DNA of 64,000 nt from Clostridia bacterium (GCA_017428525.1 JAFRQQ010000009.1:186001-250000); one strand, 5' to 3'. Counted from the stretch's first letter, positions 1 to 8,666 are shown. Made by a program: numbers and translations. Notes: generated by a model from the sequence alone, not told the origin.

Positions 1-178
1 CGCAGCGAGGATTTCATCCGTTTCGCGGCCCCTCAGAAACATGGTCACACTGCTTGCTTGTAGCGCTGCGCATTGCTCCCTGTTTCTTCACCTCACCGCC
101 TCGCTGCATCCGACACCGGCGGCGCTTCGGCGGTTCGCCCCGGCACGCTCCGCGTGCCTCGGGTCATCGTTTCCACGC
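1..178 (-). repeat. Non-coding tRNA-tail element candidate downstream of tRNA-Trp
   Basis: No convincing gene is seen here. Read on the minus strand, the stretch follows the tRNA-Trp terminator. It carries a piece (about 150-165) that repeats the T-arm side of the Trp tRNA in inverted orientation (shared CCGCGTGCC followed by a GGGT block), and then a GCAGCGAGGCGGTGAGG block at about 93-115. The same order occurs at the tRNA-Pro and tRNA-fMet loci of this window, so this is probably a third, diverged copy cut by the window edge. The similarity is weaker than between the other two. Confidence 0.35.
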
Positions 179-217
179 AAATCAAAAGCGGACGCCTTGC
201 GGCATCCGCTTTTGATT
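179..217 (-). terminator. Rho-independent terminator after tRNA-Trp
   Basis: An 18-bp inverted repeat (179-196 against 201-218) with a 4-nt loop lies directly after the 3' CCA of tRNA-Trp. The AAATCAAAAG arm gives a T-rich 3' side on the minus strand. It ends the two-tRNA transcript. Confidence 0.8.
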
Positions 218-293
218 TGGCAGGGGCAGAAGGACTTGAACCCTCGGCACGCGGTTTTGGAGACCGCTGCTCTACCAACTGAGCTATACCCCT
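218..293 (-). tRNA. tRNA-Trp (CCA anticodon)
   Basis: A 76-nt cloverleaf with encoded CCA tail. The acceptor stem AGGGGTA pairs with TGCCCCT, the anticodon stem GCGGT/ACCGC encloses loop CTCCAAA with anticodon CCA, and the T-arm GGTTCAAGT is intact. It is the second gene of a minus-strand tRNA pair. Confidence 0.95.
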
Positions 294-302
294 ATATCAA
301 AT

Positions 303-379
303 TGGTGGGCCATCAGGGACTCGAACCCCGGACCGACCGGTTATGAGCCGGTTGCTCTAACCAACTGAGCTAATGGCCC
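303..379 (-). tRNA. tRNA with CAT anticodon (elongator Met or Ile2)
   Basis: A 77-nt cloverleaf with encoded CCA. The acceptor GGGCCAT pairs with ATGGCCC, the anticodon stem CCGG/CCGG has loop CTCATAA, and the D-arm AGCTCAGTTGGTTAGAGC is standard. The CAT anticodon is read either as elongator methionine or, if C34 becomes lysidine, as the minor isoleucine tRNA. Sequence alone does not decide this. It is not the initiator, because the first acceptor pair is a normal G-C. It is transcribed ahead of tRNA-Trp. Confidence 0.9.
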
Positions 380-397
380 ATACACTCAACGCAGATT

Positions 398-426
398 ATC
401 ATATCAAAAAACTGTTCATTTGTCAA
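398..426 (-). promoter_or_regulatory. Sigma-A promoter for the tRNA pair
   Basis: On the minus strand TTGACA (421-426) and TATGAT (398-403) are separated by 17 bp, about 20 bp upstream of the first tRNA. Confidence 0.85.
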
Positions 427-475
427 TCACTTTTTGAAATCTTTTTCATTTCACGCGCGGCGAAGGGGCGGGTCC

Positions 476-504
476 TTGACTTTCGGCGCGCGGATTGCTA
501 TACT
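476..504 (+). promoter_or_regulatory. Sigma-A promoter for the ABM/YgjP genes
   Basis: TTGACT (476-481), a 17-bp spacer and TATACT (499-504), placed 29 bp before the ATG at 534. Confidence 0.75.
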
Positions 505-533
505 GAATTCAAATAAATAACACGGAGGCAATC

Positions 534-821
534 ATGACTGCACTGATTCTGACCTATCATCTCAAGGACGAGGCGACGCGCGTCGCCTTTTATCACGCGC
601 TGATTGATAACAACATTCAGGCTCTGACGCAAAAAGAAGACGGCTGCGTCAAATATGATTATTATCTGCCTTGCCACTGCGCGAGCGATCTGCTGCTGGT
701 CGAAATCTGGGAAAGCCCTGCGCATCAGACCGCGCATACACAGCAGGCGCATTTTGCAAAAACACAGGCGCTCAAAGCGCAGTTCGGCGTGACCATGGAC
801 TGCGAGAGCTTTTCCCGCTGA
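534..821 (+). CDS. ABM-domain (antibiotic biosynthesis monooxygenase-type) protein
   Basis: A 95-residue protein with the size and pattern of the ABM dimeric alpha/beta-barrel family: an N-terminal strand (MTALILTYHLK), an acidic helix, DGCVKYDYYLP, then LLLVEIWES and a C-terminal helix rich in His and Ala. Members of this fold are small quinol oxygenases, heme-degrading enzymes or YdhR-like proteins, so the substrate cannot be read from sequence. ATG 534 is chosen because CACGGAGG sits 8 nt upstream and a promoter precedes it. The next gene begins 20 bp downstream and is probably co-transcribed. Confidence 0.7.
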   Translation: MTALILTYHLKDEATRVAFYHALIDNNIQALTQKEDGCVKYDYYLPCHCASDLLLVEIWESPAHQTAHTQQAHFAKTQALKAQFGVTMDCESFSR

Positions 822-841
822 AAAAGCAGGGGAGACGACCG

Positions 842-1402
842 ATGAAACAGGCTGTGCCGGAGTATAGAATCATTCGCTCCGATCGCAAATCCGTCGCGCT
901 GCAGGTCAGACCCGAAGGGCTGATCGTCCGCGCGCCCAAGCGCATGTCCGACAGGCAGATCAAAGCCTTTGTCGAATCGCGGTCGGACTGGATCGCCGCG
1001 CACACTGCAAAGATGCAGGCGGCGCAGCAGGCAGCCGTGCAGCCGCTGACCGATGCGGAAATCCGCGCCCTTGCCGCGCAGGCGCGCAGAGAGATCCCGC
1101 CGCGCGTTGCCTATTATGCCTCCCGGCTCGGCGTCACATACGGGCGCATCACCATCCGCTGCCAGCGCTCCCGCTGGGGCAGCTGCTCGGCCAAGGGGAA
1201 TCTGAATTTCAACTGCCTGCTGATGCTCACGCCCCCGGAGGTGCGCGACAGCGTGATCGTGCACGAGCTGTGTCACCGCAGGGAGATGAATCATTCCGCG
1301 GCGTTTTACCGACTGGTCTGTCAGCTCATGCCCGACTATCCGGCCCGGAATCGATGGCTCAAGGAAAACGGGACCGCGCTGATGCTGCGGCTGAGCCGAT
1401 AA
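842..1402 (+). CDS. YgjP-like (DUF45) zinc metallopeptidase
   Basis: A 186-residue protein of the YgjP/M48-like family. HELCH at residues 141-145 is the HExxH zinc motif and His151 (MNHSAAFY) is a likely third ligand. The family signature RWGSC is at 111-115, and the N-terminal half shows the usual beta-rich segment (VRPEGLIVRAPKR). Such proteins are soluble metal-dependent hydrolases of unknown substrate. The start at 842 follows GGGGAGACG at proper distance; longer readings would run into the ABM gene. Both genes appear to share the promoter at 476. Confidence 0.8.
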   Translation: MKQAVPEYRIIRSDRKSVALQVRPEGLIVRAPKRMSDRQIKAFVESRSDWIAAHTAKMQAAQQAAVQPLTDAEIRALAAQARREIPPRVAYYASRLGVTYGRITIRCQRSRWGSCSAKGNLNFNCLLMLTPPEVRDSVIVHELCHRREMNHSAAFYRLVCQLMPDYPARNRWLKENGTALMLRLSR

Positions 1403-1504
1403 CTGCATACGCATTTTCAGCCGAACGACGGGAACGCCGCTCGGCTTTTGTCGTTCTTTGCGACGGATCGTTTCGTGAATTTCGCAAGTCCTTGTGCTTC
1501 GGGC

Positions 1505-1532
1505 TTGACATTGACGCTAGATTTGGTATAAT
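1505..1532 (+). promoter_or_regulatory. Sigma-A promoter for parE-parC
   Basis: Perfect TTGACA (1505-1510) and TATAAT (1527-1532) with a 16-bp spacer, 36 bp before parE. The ribosome-binding site CCGGAGG lies at about 1556-1562. Confidence 0.85.
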
Positions 1533-1568
1533 AGTATTTGTTTTACTATATCTTTCCGGAGGTTCGGC

Positions 1569-3557
1569 ATGGCAAAGAAACCGACCTATAACAATGAAAG
1601 CATCAAAACATTGAAGGATGAAGAGCGTGTGCGCAAAAAGCCGGCGGTCATTTTCGGTTCGGACGGCATCGACGGCTGCGAGCACGCGATCTTTGAGATC
1701 GTTTCCAATTCCGTGGATGAAGCGCGCGAAGGCTACGGCAACAAGATCATCGTCACGCGGTATGCCGACCGTTCGGTCGAGGTGCAGGATTTCGGCCGCG
1801 GCATTCCCGTCGATTACAATCCCAAAGAAGGCCGCTACAACTGGGAATTGGTCTTCTGCGAGATGTATGCCAGCGGCAAATATGACAACGGCGACAACGG
1901 CAGCTATGAGTATTCGCTGGGCACCAACGGCCTGGGTCTGTGCGCGACGCAGTATGCCTCGGAATACATGGAGGCGGAGATCCACACCGGCGGCTTCCGT
2001 TACGTGCTGAATTTCGAAAAGGGCAAGCCGGTCGGCGAGATGCTGAAGGAACCGTACAACAAACGCGACACCGGCTCGCGCATCAAGTGGCGCGCAGATC
2101 TGGACGTATTTACCGAAACGGACGTTTCGCTGGAATTCTTCCAGGATATGATGATGCATCAGTCGGTCGTCAACGCCGGCGTGCATTTCATCCTGAAAAA
2201 CCAGGTCGGCAAGGGCTTCGACACCTATGAATACTTCTATCAGAACGGCATTGCCGACTATGTGGCGGAGGCGGTCGGCAGCGACGCGCTCACGGGCCTG
2301 CAGGTCTGGCACAACGAAACGGAATGCCGCGACCGCGAGGATCTCGGTCTTTATAAGCTCAAAACCAACGTCGCGCTGACCTTCTCCAATAAAATTCAGC
2401 TCAAGGAGTATTATCACAATTCCAGCTTCCTTGCCAACGGCGGCTCGCCCGACAAGGCGACGCGGCAGGCGTTTGTATCGCAGATCGACGCCTATCTCAA
2501 GCAGAGCGGCAAATATCAGAAGAGCGACAGCAAGATCACCTTCCAGGATATCGAGGACTGCCTCGTGCTGGTCATTTCGAGCTTTTCGACCGTTACTTCA
2601 TATGAAAACCAGACGAAGAAATCCATCAACAACAAGGGTATTCAGGACGCGATGACGGCCTTTCTCAAGCATCAGCTCGAGGTCTATTTCATTGAGAATC
2701 CGCTGGAAGCGGATAAAATCGCTGCGCAGGTGCTGATCAACATGCGCTCGCGCGTCAAGGCGGAAAAAACACGGCTCGGCATCAAGGAATCCCTGATTCA
2801 GAATGTCGGCAATCTGACCAACCGCATCCAGAAATTCGTCGACTGCCGCAGCAAGGACCCCGCGGTGCGTGAATTATTCATCGTGGAGGGCGATTCCGCG
2901 CTCGGCGCCTGCAAGCAGTCCCGCAATTCCGAATTCCAGGCGATCATTCCCGTGCGCGGCAAGATTCTGAACTGCCTGAAATCGGAATATGACCGCATCT
3001 TCAAGAGCGACATCATCACCGATCTGATCAAGGTGATCGGCTGCGGCGTGGAGATCCCCGCGCGCAAAAAAGCCGGGAAGGACCTGGTTTCTTTCAACCT
3101 CGACCTGCTGCGCTGGAGCAAGATCATCATCTGCACGGACGCGGACGTCGACGGCTTCCATATCCGCACGGAGATCCTCGCCATGATCTATCGCCTGATG
3201 CCCACGCTGATCACCGAGGGCAAGGTCTATATCGCGGAGTCGCCGCTGTATGAGATCACCTGCGGCGACGAAACCTGGTTTGCCTACACGGAAAAGGAAA
3301 AAACAGACGCGCTCGCCGCCATCGGCAACAAGAAGTATTCGATCCAGCGCTCCAAGGGTCTGGGTGAAAACGATCCGGATATGATGTCCCTGACCACGAT
3401 GAATCCGGCCACGCGCCGCCTGATCCGCGTGGATCCCGCCATGGCGCAGGAAACCGCGGAGAAATTCGACCTGCTGCTCGGCGACAATCTGACCGGGCGC
3501 AAGGAATACATTGCGGAAAACGGGCATCTTTATATTGACATGACCGACGTATCCTGA
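1569..3557 (+). CDS. parE: DNA topoisomerase IV subunit B (ParE-type)
   Basis: A 662-residue type IIA topoisomerase ATPase subunit. The GHKL ATP site is visible at EIVSNSVDEA (about 44-53) and in the glycine-rich lid around GTNGLGL (about 118-124). The Toprim domain has EGDSALG near residue 439, PVRGK, and the metal-binding DADVDG near 524. It forms the ATP-driven strand-passage machine with the next gene, acting in chromosome decatenation. It starts with ATG 1569 behind a strong Shine-Dalgarno. ParE rather than GyrB is inferred from the pairing with a ParC-type subunit lacking a GyrA box. The sequence diverges from well-studied gyrases, so it could also be a third, clostridial-type gyrase-like pair. 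Confidence 0.85.
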   Translation: MAKKPTYNNESIKTLKDEERVRKKPAVIFGSDGIDGCEHAIFEIVSNSVDEAREGYGNKIIVTRYADRSVEVQDFGRGIPVDYNPKEGRYNWELVFCEMYASGKYDNGDNGSYEYSLGTNGLGLCATQYASEYMEAEIHTGGFRYVLNFEKGKPVGEMLKEPYNKRDTGSRIKWRADLDVFTETDVSLEFFQDMMMHQSVVNAGVHFILKNQVGKGFDTYEYFYQNGIADYVAEAVGSDALTGLQVWHNETECRDREDLGLYKLKTNVALTFSNKIQLKEYYHNSSFLANGGSPDKATRQAFVSQIDAYLKQSGKYQKSDSKITFQDIEDCLVLVISSFSTVTSYENQTKKSINNKGIQDAMTAFLKHQLEVYFIENPLEADKIAAQVLINMRSRVKAEKTRLGIKESLIQNVGNLTNRIQKFVDCRSKDPAVRELFIVEGDSALGACKQSRNSEFQAIIPVRGKILNCLKSEYDRIFKSDIITDLIKVIGCGVEIPARKKAGKDLVSFNLDLLRWSKIIICTDADVDGFHIRTEILAMIYRLMPTLITEGKVYIAESPLYEITCGDETWFAYTEKEKTDALAAIGNKKYSIQRSKGLGENDPDMMSLTTMNPATRRLIRVDPAMAQETAEKFDLLLGDNLTGRKEYIAENGHLYIDMTDVS

Positions 3558-3571
3558 AGGAGGGCAGGGGA

Positions 3572-5812
3572 ATGGCAAGAAAATCCAAAAAAGATCCGGC
3601 CGCCGATCTGCCCAGGCTGGATGACAAAACGCATATTTTCGGCGCAGGCGACGTCGTGGAGCAAAGCATCGTCGACACGCTCGAGCTCAACTACATGCCC
3701 TATGCCATGAGCTCCATCATGTCGCGTGCGATTCCGGAAATCGACGGCTTCAAGCCCTCGCACCGCAAGATTCTTTATATGATGTATAAAATGGGTCTGC
3801 TGACAGGTCCGCGCGCAAAATCCGCAAAGATCGTCGGCCAGGTCATGCAGCTCAACCCGCACGGTGACGCCGCGATTTACGACACGATGGTGCGCCTGTC
3901 CAAAGGCTATGAGGCGCTGCTGCACCCCTATGTGGATTCCAAGGGCAATTTCGGCAAATACTTCTCGCGCGATATGATGTGGGCCGCCTCGCGCTACACA
4001 GAGGCGAAGCTCGAAAAGATCTGCGCGGAATTCTTCAACGACATCGACAAGGACACGGTCGACATGGTGGATAATTTCGACAACACCATGAAAGAACCGC
4101 GACTGCTGCCCGCGACCTTCCCGAGCGTGCTCGTCAACGTCAACACCGGCATCGCCGTGGGCATGGCCAGCTCCATCTGCTCATTCAATCTCGAAGAAGT
4201 CTGCAACACGACCATCGCGCTGCTGCGCGACCCGAAGGCCGAAATCGCCGACACGCTCCTTGCGCCGGATTTCGCCGGCGGCGGGCAGATCCTGTTTGAC
4301 CGCGCGGCGTTTGACGAAATCTACCGCACCGGACGCGGCGGCTTCCGCGTGCAGGCGAAATATCATTACGACAAAAGCAATCACTGCATCGACATCACGG
4401 AGATCCCGCCGACCACGACAAGCGAAGCGATCATCGACAAAATCATAGAGAAGACGAAAACCGGTTCCATCCGCGAGATCAACGACATCCGCGACGAAAC
4501 GGATCTGAAGGGTCTGAAAATCACGATCGACCTGAAAAAAGGCATCGATCCAGACAAGCTGATGAAAAAGCTCTATGATTCCACGCCGCTGCGCGACACC
4601 TTCTCGTGCAATTTCAATATTCTGATCAACGGCGTGCCGCGCGTGCTGGGCGTGCGCGAAATTCTACAGGCATGGATCGAATTCCGCAGCGAATGCGTGC
4701 GCCGCCGCACGGCGTTCGATCTCAAGCGCGCGAAAGACCGTCTGCACCTGCTGCGCGGTCTGGAAAAGATTCTGCTCGATATCGACAAAGCGATCCGCAT
4801 TATCCGCAACACGGAGGAGGAAGCCGAGGTCGTGCCGAACCTGATGATCGGCTTCGGCATCGACAAAATTCAGGCGGAATACGTCGCGGAGATCAAGCTG
4901 CGCCATCTGAATAAAGAATACATCCTCAAGCGGCTGCAGGATATTGAAAAGCTCGAGGCCGCCATCAAGGATCTGGAGGATATCCTCGCGCACAACCGCA
5001 GGATCAAGGCGATCATCGCCTATGAGCTCAAGGACGTCATCAAGAAATACGGCCAGCCGCGCCGGTCGGAGATCATCTCCGTTGAGGAAATCGACGACGC
5101 GCCGCCGGAGGAGGACGTGCCGGATTATCCGGTCACGCTGTTCTTCACGCGCGAGGGCTATTTCAAGAAAATCACGCCGCAGTCCCTGCGCATGAGCACG
5201 AGCAATAAGCTCAAAGACGGGGATGAGATCACGCAGACCGTGGAAACCACAAACGCTGTGGAGCTGCTGTTCTTCACCAACCGCTGTCAGGTCTACAAAA
5301 CCACCGCCGCCGCGTTTGAGGATACCCGCGCGAGCGCGCTCGGAGATTTTATCGCCGCCAAGCTCGAAATGGAGGAGGGGGAATCCCCGCTTTATATGGC
5401 GGTGACAAAGGATTACGCCGGCTACATGCTCTTCTTCTTTGATAACGGCAAGCTCGCGAAAATCGATCTGAACGCCTATAAGACCGTCACCAAGCGCAAG
5501 AAGCTGATCCGCGCATATTCCGACAAAGCGGAGCCGGTCGCGATTCTGCAGATCCCGGCGGATCAGGAGCTGGTCGTCATATCCTCCGCCGGCCGCCATC
5601 TGCTGCTCAACACGGCGCTGATCCTGCCGAAAGCCACAAAGGATTCCATGGGCGTGAGCGTCATGACGCTCAAGAAGGGGCAGCGCGTGATGCAGGTGCG
5701 CCCGTATCGGGAAGGGGAGTTTGCCAAACCCCACCGCTACCGCGCCAAGAATCTGCCCGCCGCGGGCGCGCTGCTGAGCGCGGATGACGCCGGAGAGCAG
5801 ATGACCTTCTGA
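3572..5812 (+). CDS. parC: DNA topoisomerase IV subunit A (ParC-type)
   Basis: A 746-residue breakage-reunion subunit. The winged-helix region PEIDGFKPSHRKILY and the HGDAAIYDTMVRLS segment are canonical. The catalytic tyrosine sits in SRYTEAKL at about residue 141. A coiled-coil arm (about 380-480) is followed by a degenerate beta-propeller C-terminus (from about 510). No QRRGGKG-type GyrA box was seen, supporting ParC. It begins 14 bp after parE, with GGAGGG upstream of ATG 3572, so the two are translated in step from one mRNA. Confidence 0.87.
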   Translation: MARKSKKDPAADLPRLDDKTHIFGAGDVVEQSIVDTLELNYMPYAMSSIMSRAIPEIDGFKPSHRKILYMMYKMGLLTGPRAKSAKIVGQVMQLNPHGDAAIYDTMVRLSKGYEALLHPYVDSKGNFGKYFSRDMMWAASRYTEAKLEKICAEFFNDIDKDTVDMVDNFDNTMKEPRLLPATFPSVLVNVNTGIAVGMASSICSFNLEEVCNTTIALLRDPKAEIADTLLAPDFAGGGQILFDRAAFDEIYRTGRGGFRVQAKYHYDKSNHCIDITEIPPTTTSEAIIDKIIEKTKTGSIREINDIRDETDLKGLKITIDLKKGIDPDKLMKKLYDSTPLRDTFSCNFNILINGVPRVLGVREILQAWIEFRSECVRRRTAFDLKRAKDRLHLLRGLEKILLDIDKAIRIIRNTEEEAEVVPNLMIGFGIDKIQAEYVAEIKLRHLNKEYILKRLQDIEKLEAAIKDLEDILAHNRRIKAIIAYELKDVIKKYGQPRRSEIISVEEIDDAPPEEDVPDYPVTLFFTREGYFKKITPQSLRMSTSNKLKDGDEITQTVETTNAVELLFFTNRCQVYKTTAAAFEDTRASALGDFIAAKLEMEEGESPLYMAVTKDYAGYMLFFFDNGKLAKIDLNAYKTVTKRKKLIRAYSDKAEPVAILQIPADQELVVISSAGRHLLLNTALILPKATKDSMGVSVMTLKKGQRVMQVRPYREGEFAKPHRYRAKNLPAAGALLSADDAGEQMTF

Positions 5813-5863
5813 CGCTTTGCAGACGGAAAGCAAGGTTTTTAACAAAGAAAATGAAAAAAACGC

Positions 5864-5892
5864 TTGCAATTCGGGTTCTTTTGTGTTAGTAT
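5864..5892 (+). promoter_or_regulatory. Sigma-A promoter for secG
   Basis: TTGCAA (5864-5869), a 17-bp spacer and TAGTAT (5887-5892), 36 bp before the secG start. Confidence 0.65.
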
Positions 5893-5928
5893 CTATTGGT
5901 ACAAAATATTTTTGGAGGTTTTTCACCC

Positions 5929-6183
5929 ATGGCATGGTATGAAATCGTATTGGGCGTCGTCCTGATTCTCACATCTCTTATGCTGATCGTTGTTGTTCTG
6001 ATGCAGGAGAGCCGCTCTGCAGGTCTGTCCGGCGCAATCGCCGGCGGCGCCGAGACCTTCCTCGGCAAGAATAAAGGGAAAACCATCGAGAGCAAGCTGG
6101 TCAAAATCACCAAGGTGCTTGCCGGTGTGTTTTTCGTGCTTTCCCTTGCTGCCACGCTGATCGTTCTGTTTGTCAACAAATAA
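5929..6183 (+). CDS. secG: Preprotein translocase subunit SecG
   Basis: An 84-residue membrane protein with two transmembrane helices (about 4-24 and 59-81) joined by a cytoplasmic loop containing QESRSAGLSGAIAGGAETFLG, the SecG hallmark. It is the auxiliary subunit of the SecYEG protein-conducting channel. ATG 5929 is chosen because TTGGAGG lies 9 nt upstream; an in-frame ATG 11 codons earlier overlaps this site and is unlikely. The gene stands alone, with its own promoter and a strong terminator behind it. Confidence 0.9.
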   Translation: MAWYEIVLGVVLILTSLMLIVVVLMQESRSAGLSGAIAGGAETFLGKNKGKTIESKLVKITKVLAGVFFVLSLAATLIVLFVNK

Positions 6184-6203
6184 TTGATCTGCTGAAAGAC
6201 AAT

Positions 6204-6246
6204 GCCGTATCGGGTTCCCGCGGGAACATCCGATACGGTATTTTTT
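6204..6246. terminator. Bidirectional terminator between secG and sigK
   Basis: A long near-perfect hairpin (CCGTATCGGGTTCCCG against CGGGAACATCCGATACGG) followed by a T-run at 6241-6246. It lies between two convergent genes and can serve both. Confidence 0.85.
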
Positions 6247-6257
6247 ATGCCCAATTT

Positions 6258-6947
6258 CTATTTTGCATCAAATCTGCACCGCAGCTTTTCCAGCGCCCGT
6301 TTTTCAATGCGGCTGACATAGGAGCGGGAGATTTTCAGCTGCCGCGCAATTTCATTCTGTGTGCACGGCGCGCCGCCGTCCAGTCCGTAGCGCAGAACCA
6401 GCACGGTCTTTTCGCGCGGCTCCAGCGCGGTTTTCAGGTAGTCGCGCATCTGACCGATTTTGATCTTGCGGTCGAGATCGTCCGCGATCGTATCCTCCAC
6501 GCTAATGATATCCATGAGTGTGAGCGGATTGCCCTCATGATCCGTTTCGATCGGCTCGTTGATGGAGATCTCGCTGCTCAGGCGTTTGCGGCTGCGCAGA
6601 TGCATCAGGATTTCGTTTTCCACGCAGCGCGAGGCGTAGGTCGCAAGCCGCGTTTTCTTTGTCCTGTCAAAGGTATTCACCGCCTTGATCAGCCCGATCG
6701 TGCCGATGGAAATAAGATCCTCCTGGTCGCCGACGGCGGAATAATACTTTTTGACGATGTGCGCAACCAGACGCAGGTTATGTTCGATCAGGGCGTTGCG
6801 CGCGGCTTCATCGCCCTGCGCGCTGCGTTCGAGCAGCGCCGCTTCCTCGGCGGCGGAGAGCGTGGGCGGAAACGAACCGCCGGAGCCGATATGCAGCGCA
6901 AAAAACAAAAATCCTCTTGACAGCAACGCCGCCAGCGCAGAAAACAT
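6258..6947 (-). CDS. sigK: RNA polymerase sporulation sigma factor SigK
   Basis: A 229-residue sigma-70 family factor very close to sigma-K of endospore formers. It carries a hydrophobic N-terminal pro-sequence (MFSALAALLSRGFLFFALHI), region 2 (NLRLVAHIVKK, EDLISIGTIGLIKA, RLATYASRCVENEILM) and region 4 with the HTH NEIARQLKISRSYVSRIEKRA. Sigma-K drives late mother-cell genes (coat, cortex maturation). The reading frame is continuous, so there is no skin-type excision element here. GGAGG lies 7 nt before the second ATG, which is preferred over one two codons upstream. The pro-sequence implies membrane tethering and proteolytic activation. Confidence 0.92.
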   Translation of the reverse strand: MFSALAALLSRGFLFFALHIGSGGSFPPTLSAAEEAALLERSAQGDEAARNALIEHNLRLVAHIVKKYYSAVGDQEDLISIGTIGLIKAVNTFDRTKKTRLATYASRCVENEILMHLRSRKRLSSEISINEPIETDHEGNPLTLMDIISVEDTIADDLDRKIKIGQMRDYLKTALEPREKTVLVLRYGLDGGAPCTQNEIARQLKISRSYVSRIEKRALEKLRCRFDAK

Positions 6948-6978
6948 CCGCATCCCTCCAAATCAGATCGGTCACTTC

Positions 6979-7007
6979 ATCGTATGCCGGCGGGATGAAA
7001 AATGTGC
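6979..7007 (-). promoter_or_regulatory. Possible sigma-E-type promoter of sigK
   Basis: On the minus strand CATACGAT (6979-6986) resembles the sigma-E -10 element CATACANT, with a weak CACATTTT-like -35 about 13 bp upstream. The known regulation of sigK in relatives makes this plausible, but the -35 match is poor. Confidence 0.3.
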
Positions 7008-7018
7008 AATGGTTTTTC

Positions 7019-7047
7019 TTTACTTTTTTATAAAAAATTGGTATAAT
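7019..7047 (+). promoter_or_regulatory. Sigma-A promoter for the Pr6Pr gene
   Basis: TTTACT (7019-7024), 17 bp, TATAAT (7042-7047), just upstream of GGAGGGCGATGAC and the ATG at 7070. Confidence 0.65.
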
Positions 7048-7069
7048 CGGAGCAAAGGAGGGCGATGAC

Positions 7070-7828
7070 ATGAATCGATCTCGTTCTGTCTGGGAAAAGA
7101 ATCCGGTCGGCGTGATCCTGCTGTTCTTTGCGGTGCTGATTGCGGCCTCTGTCGTGTGCCGCGTGATCTTCTATCGCTTTGAATACGATGCGCAGTATTA
7201 TCCCGTTGATTACGGACGCTTCAACTATTTTTCCTACTTTACCATTCAGTCCAATCTGATGGTGATGCTCTATTGCTTTTTCGCCGCGCTCGCGATCTTC
7301 GGCGTGCGGCGCGTGCAGTGGATCCGCAAGCCGGGCTTCGGCCTGTTCGTCACAACTTATATTCTGATCACCGGCGCGGTCTATTGCAGCGGTTTTCCCA
7401 TGGGTCTCACGCCGCCGCTGGTCTGGGATACGGCCTATCACTGCATGCTCAACAGCTTTCAGATTCTGCATCATATGATCATGCCGCCGGTCATGCTGTT
7501 TTTCTGGCTGCTGCAGGGGACGGAGCCGCCCCTGCGCGCAAGGCTGCTGCCGGCCGTCGGCATTTATCCGTTCATCTATTCACTGCTGTGCATCGCACGC
7601 GGCGCATTCGTCAAGCCGACGTTTTACACCTATCCGTTCTATAATCCGGGCTTCCTGGTCGACACGGTATTTCCCGGGAAATCCGTATCGCCGCTCATGG
7701 GCTATGTGATCATGCTGCCGCTGCTGATCGTGGGCATCGGCCTGTTCATCCTGGTCGCGGCGATCCTGTTCGCAATCCATAATGCGCAATGCAAAAGAAG
7801 GGGAGGGCAAAGCAATGAAAAAGAGTGA
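7070..7828 (+). CDS. Pr6Pr family six-helix membrane protein
   Basis: A 252-residue integral membrane protein with about six hydrophobic segments (roughly 14-33, 62-82, 95-113, 138-156, 164-184, 215-240). The motif YFTIQSN in the first third is typical of the Pr6Pr family, whose biochemical role is unknown. A conserved-looking His pair occurs in ILHHMIMPP. It overlaps the following glycosidase by 14 bp, implying translational coupling, though the two proteins need not act together. The start at 7070 has a clear GGAGG upstream. Confidence 0.7.
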   Translation: MNRSRSVWEKNPVGVILLFFAVLIAASVVCRVIFYRFEYDAQYYPVDYGRFNYFSYFTIQSNLMVMLYCFFAALAIFGVRRVQWIRKPGFGLFVTTYILITGAVYCSGFPMGLTPPLVWDTAYHCMLNSFQILHHMIMPPVMLFFWLLQGTEPPLRARLLPAVGIYPFIYSLLCIARGAFVKPTFYTYPFYNPGFLVDTVFPGKSVSPLMGYVIMLPLLIVGIGLFILVAAILFAIHNAQCKRRGGQSNEKE

Positions 7829-8666
7829 GATCAATATCCGCGATCCCTTTATCCTGAAGGAAAACGGGGTCTATTATCTTTACGGCACGCGCGGCGCGAA
7901 TTTCGGCGTCAAGGTCAACGGCTTCGACGTTTACACCTCGGCGGACCTCGAGGAATGGAGCGATCCGATCCCGTGCTTCAACGGCGAGGATTACGCGATG
8001 AACGCAGGCGTGAGCTGGGCGCCGGAGGTGCACCGCTATCAGGGCGCCTATTATCTCTTTGCCACCTTCACGCAGCCGAACGGTCTGCGCGGCACTTACT
8101 GTCTGCGTGCAGAAACGCCGGAAGGCCCCTTTGTGCCGCACAGCAAGGGCGCGCTCACGCCGACGGACTGGGAGTGCCTGGACGGCACGCTGTTTGTGCA
8201 GGACGGCACGCCGTATCTGGTCTTCTGCCATGAGCACACGCAGATCATCAACGGCACGGTCTGTTATCAGCGCCTGAAACCGGACTTGACTGCGGCCGAT
8301 GGCGACCCCGTGCTGCTCTTTCACGGCGACGATCCGTTTTATGTTCCGCGCCTGCCGGAGGGGGAGCATTATGTGACGGACGGGCCATATCTCTTCCGCT
8401 TCCGTGGCCGGCTTTTCATGCTCTGGTCCACGATTCTGGCCGGTCAATACGCGCAGTGTCTGGCGGAATTCACCGACGGGCGGCTGGACGGACGGCTTGT
8501 GCATCTGCCGCCGCTGATTACGGATGACGGCGGGCACGGCATGATTTTTGAGGCCGACGGCGTGCCGACGCTGACCTTCCACAGCCCCAACCGGTCGGGC
8601 ACGGAGCGCCCGCAGTTTCTGCCGCTCGCCCCGCTGATGGTCGCGGTTCTTTCAAAATCTGAATAA
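7815..8666 (+). CDS. Glycoside hydrolase family 43-like protein
   Basis: A 283-residue cytoplasmic five-bladed beta-propeller enzyme; no signal peptide is seen. INIRDPFIL at residues 6-14 holds the catalytic base Asp of GH43, WAPEVH near 61 and the DGTLF segment near 121 mark the next blades, and the VTDGPYLFR block occupies the place where the general-acid region lies. The family cleaves arabinosyl or xylosyl linkages, and intracellular members trim imported oligosaccharides. Its substrate is unknown. The start at 7815 follows GGGAGGGC and overlaps the previous gene. The next gene, a sugar isomerase, has its own promoter. Confidence 0.8.
   Translation: MKKSEINIRDPFILKENGVYYLYGTRGANFGVKVNGFDVYTSADLEEWSDPIPCFNGEDYAMNAGVSWAPEVHRYQGAYYLFATFTQPNGLRGTYCLRAETPEGPFVPHSKGALTPTDWECLDGTLFVQDGTPYLVFCHEHTQIINGTVCYQRLKPDLTAADGDPVLLFHGDDPFYVPRLPEGEHYVTDGPYLFRFRGRLFMLWSTILAGQYAQCLAEFTDGRLDGRLVHLPPLITDDGGHGMIFEADGVPTLTFHSPNRSGTERPQFLPLAPLMVAVLSKSE

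Noticed and set aside
6258-6947. Skin-type interruption of sigK
   Set aside because: The coding frame is continuous from pro-sequence to region 4.
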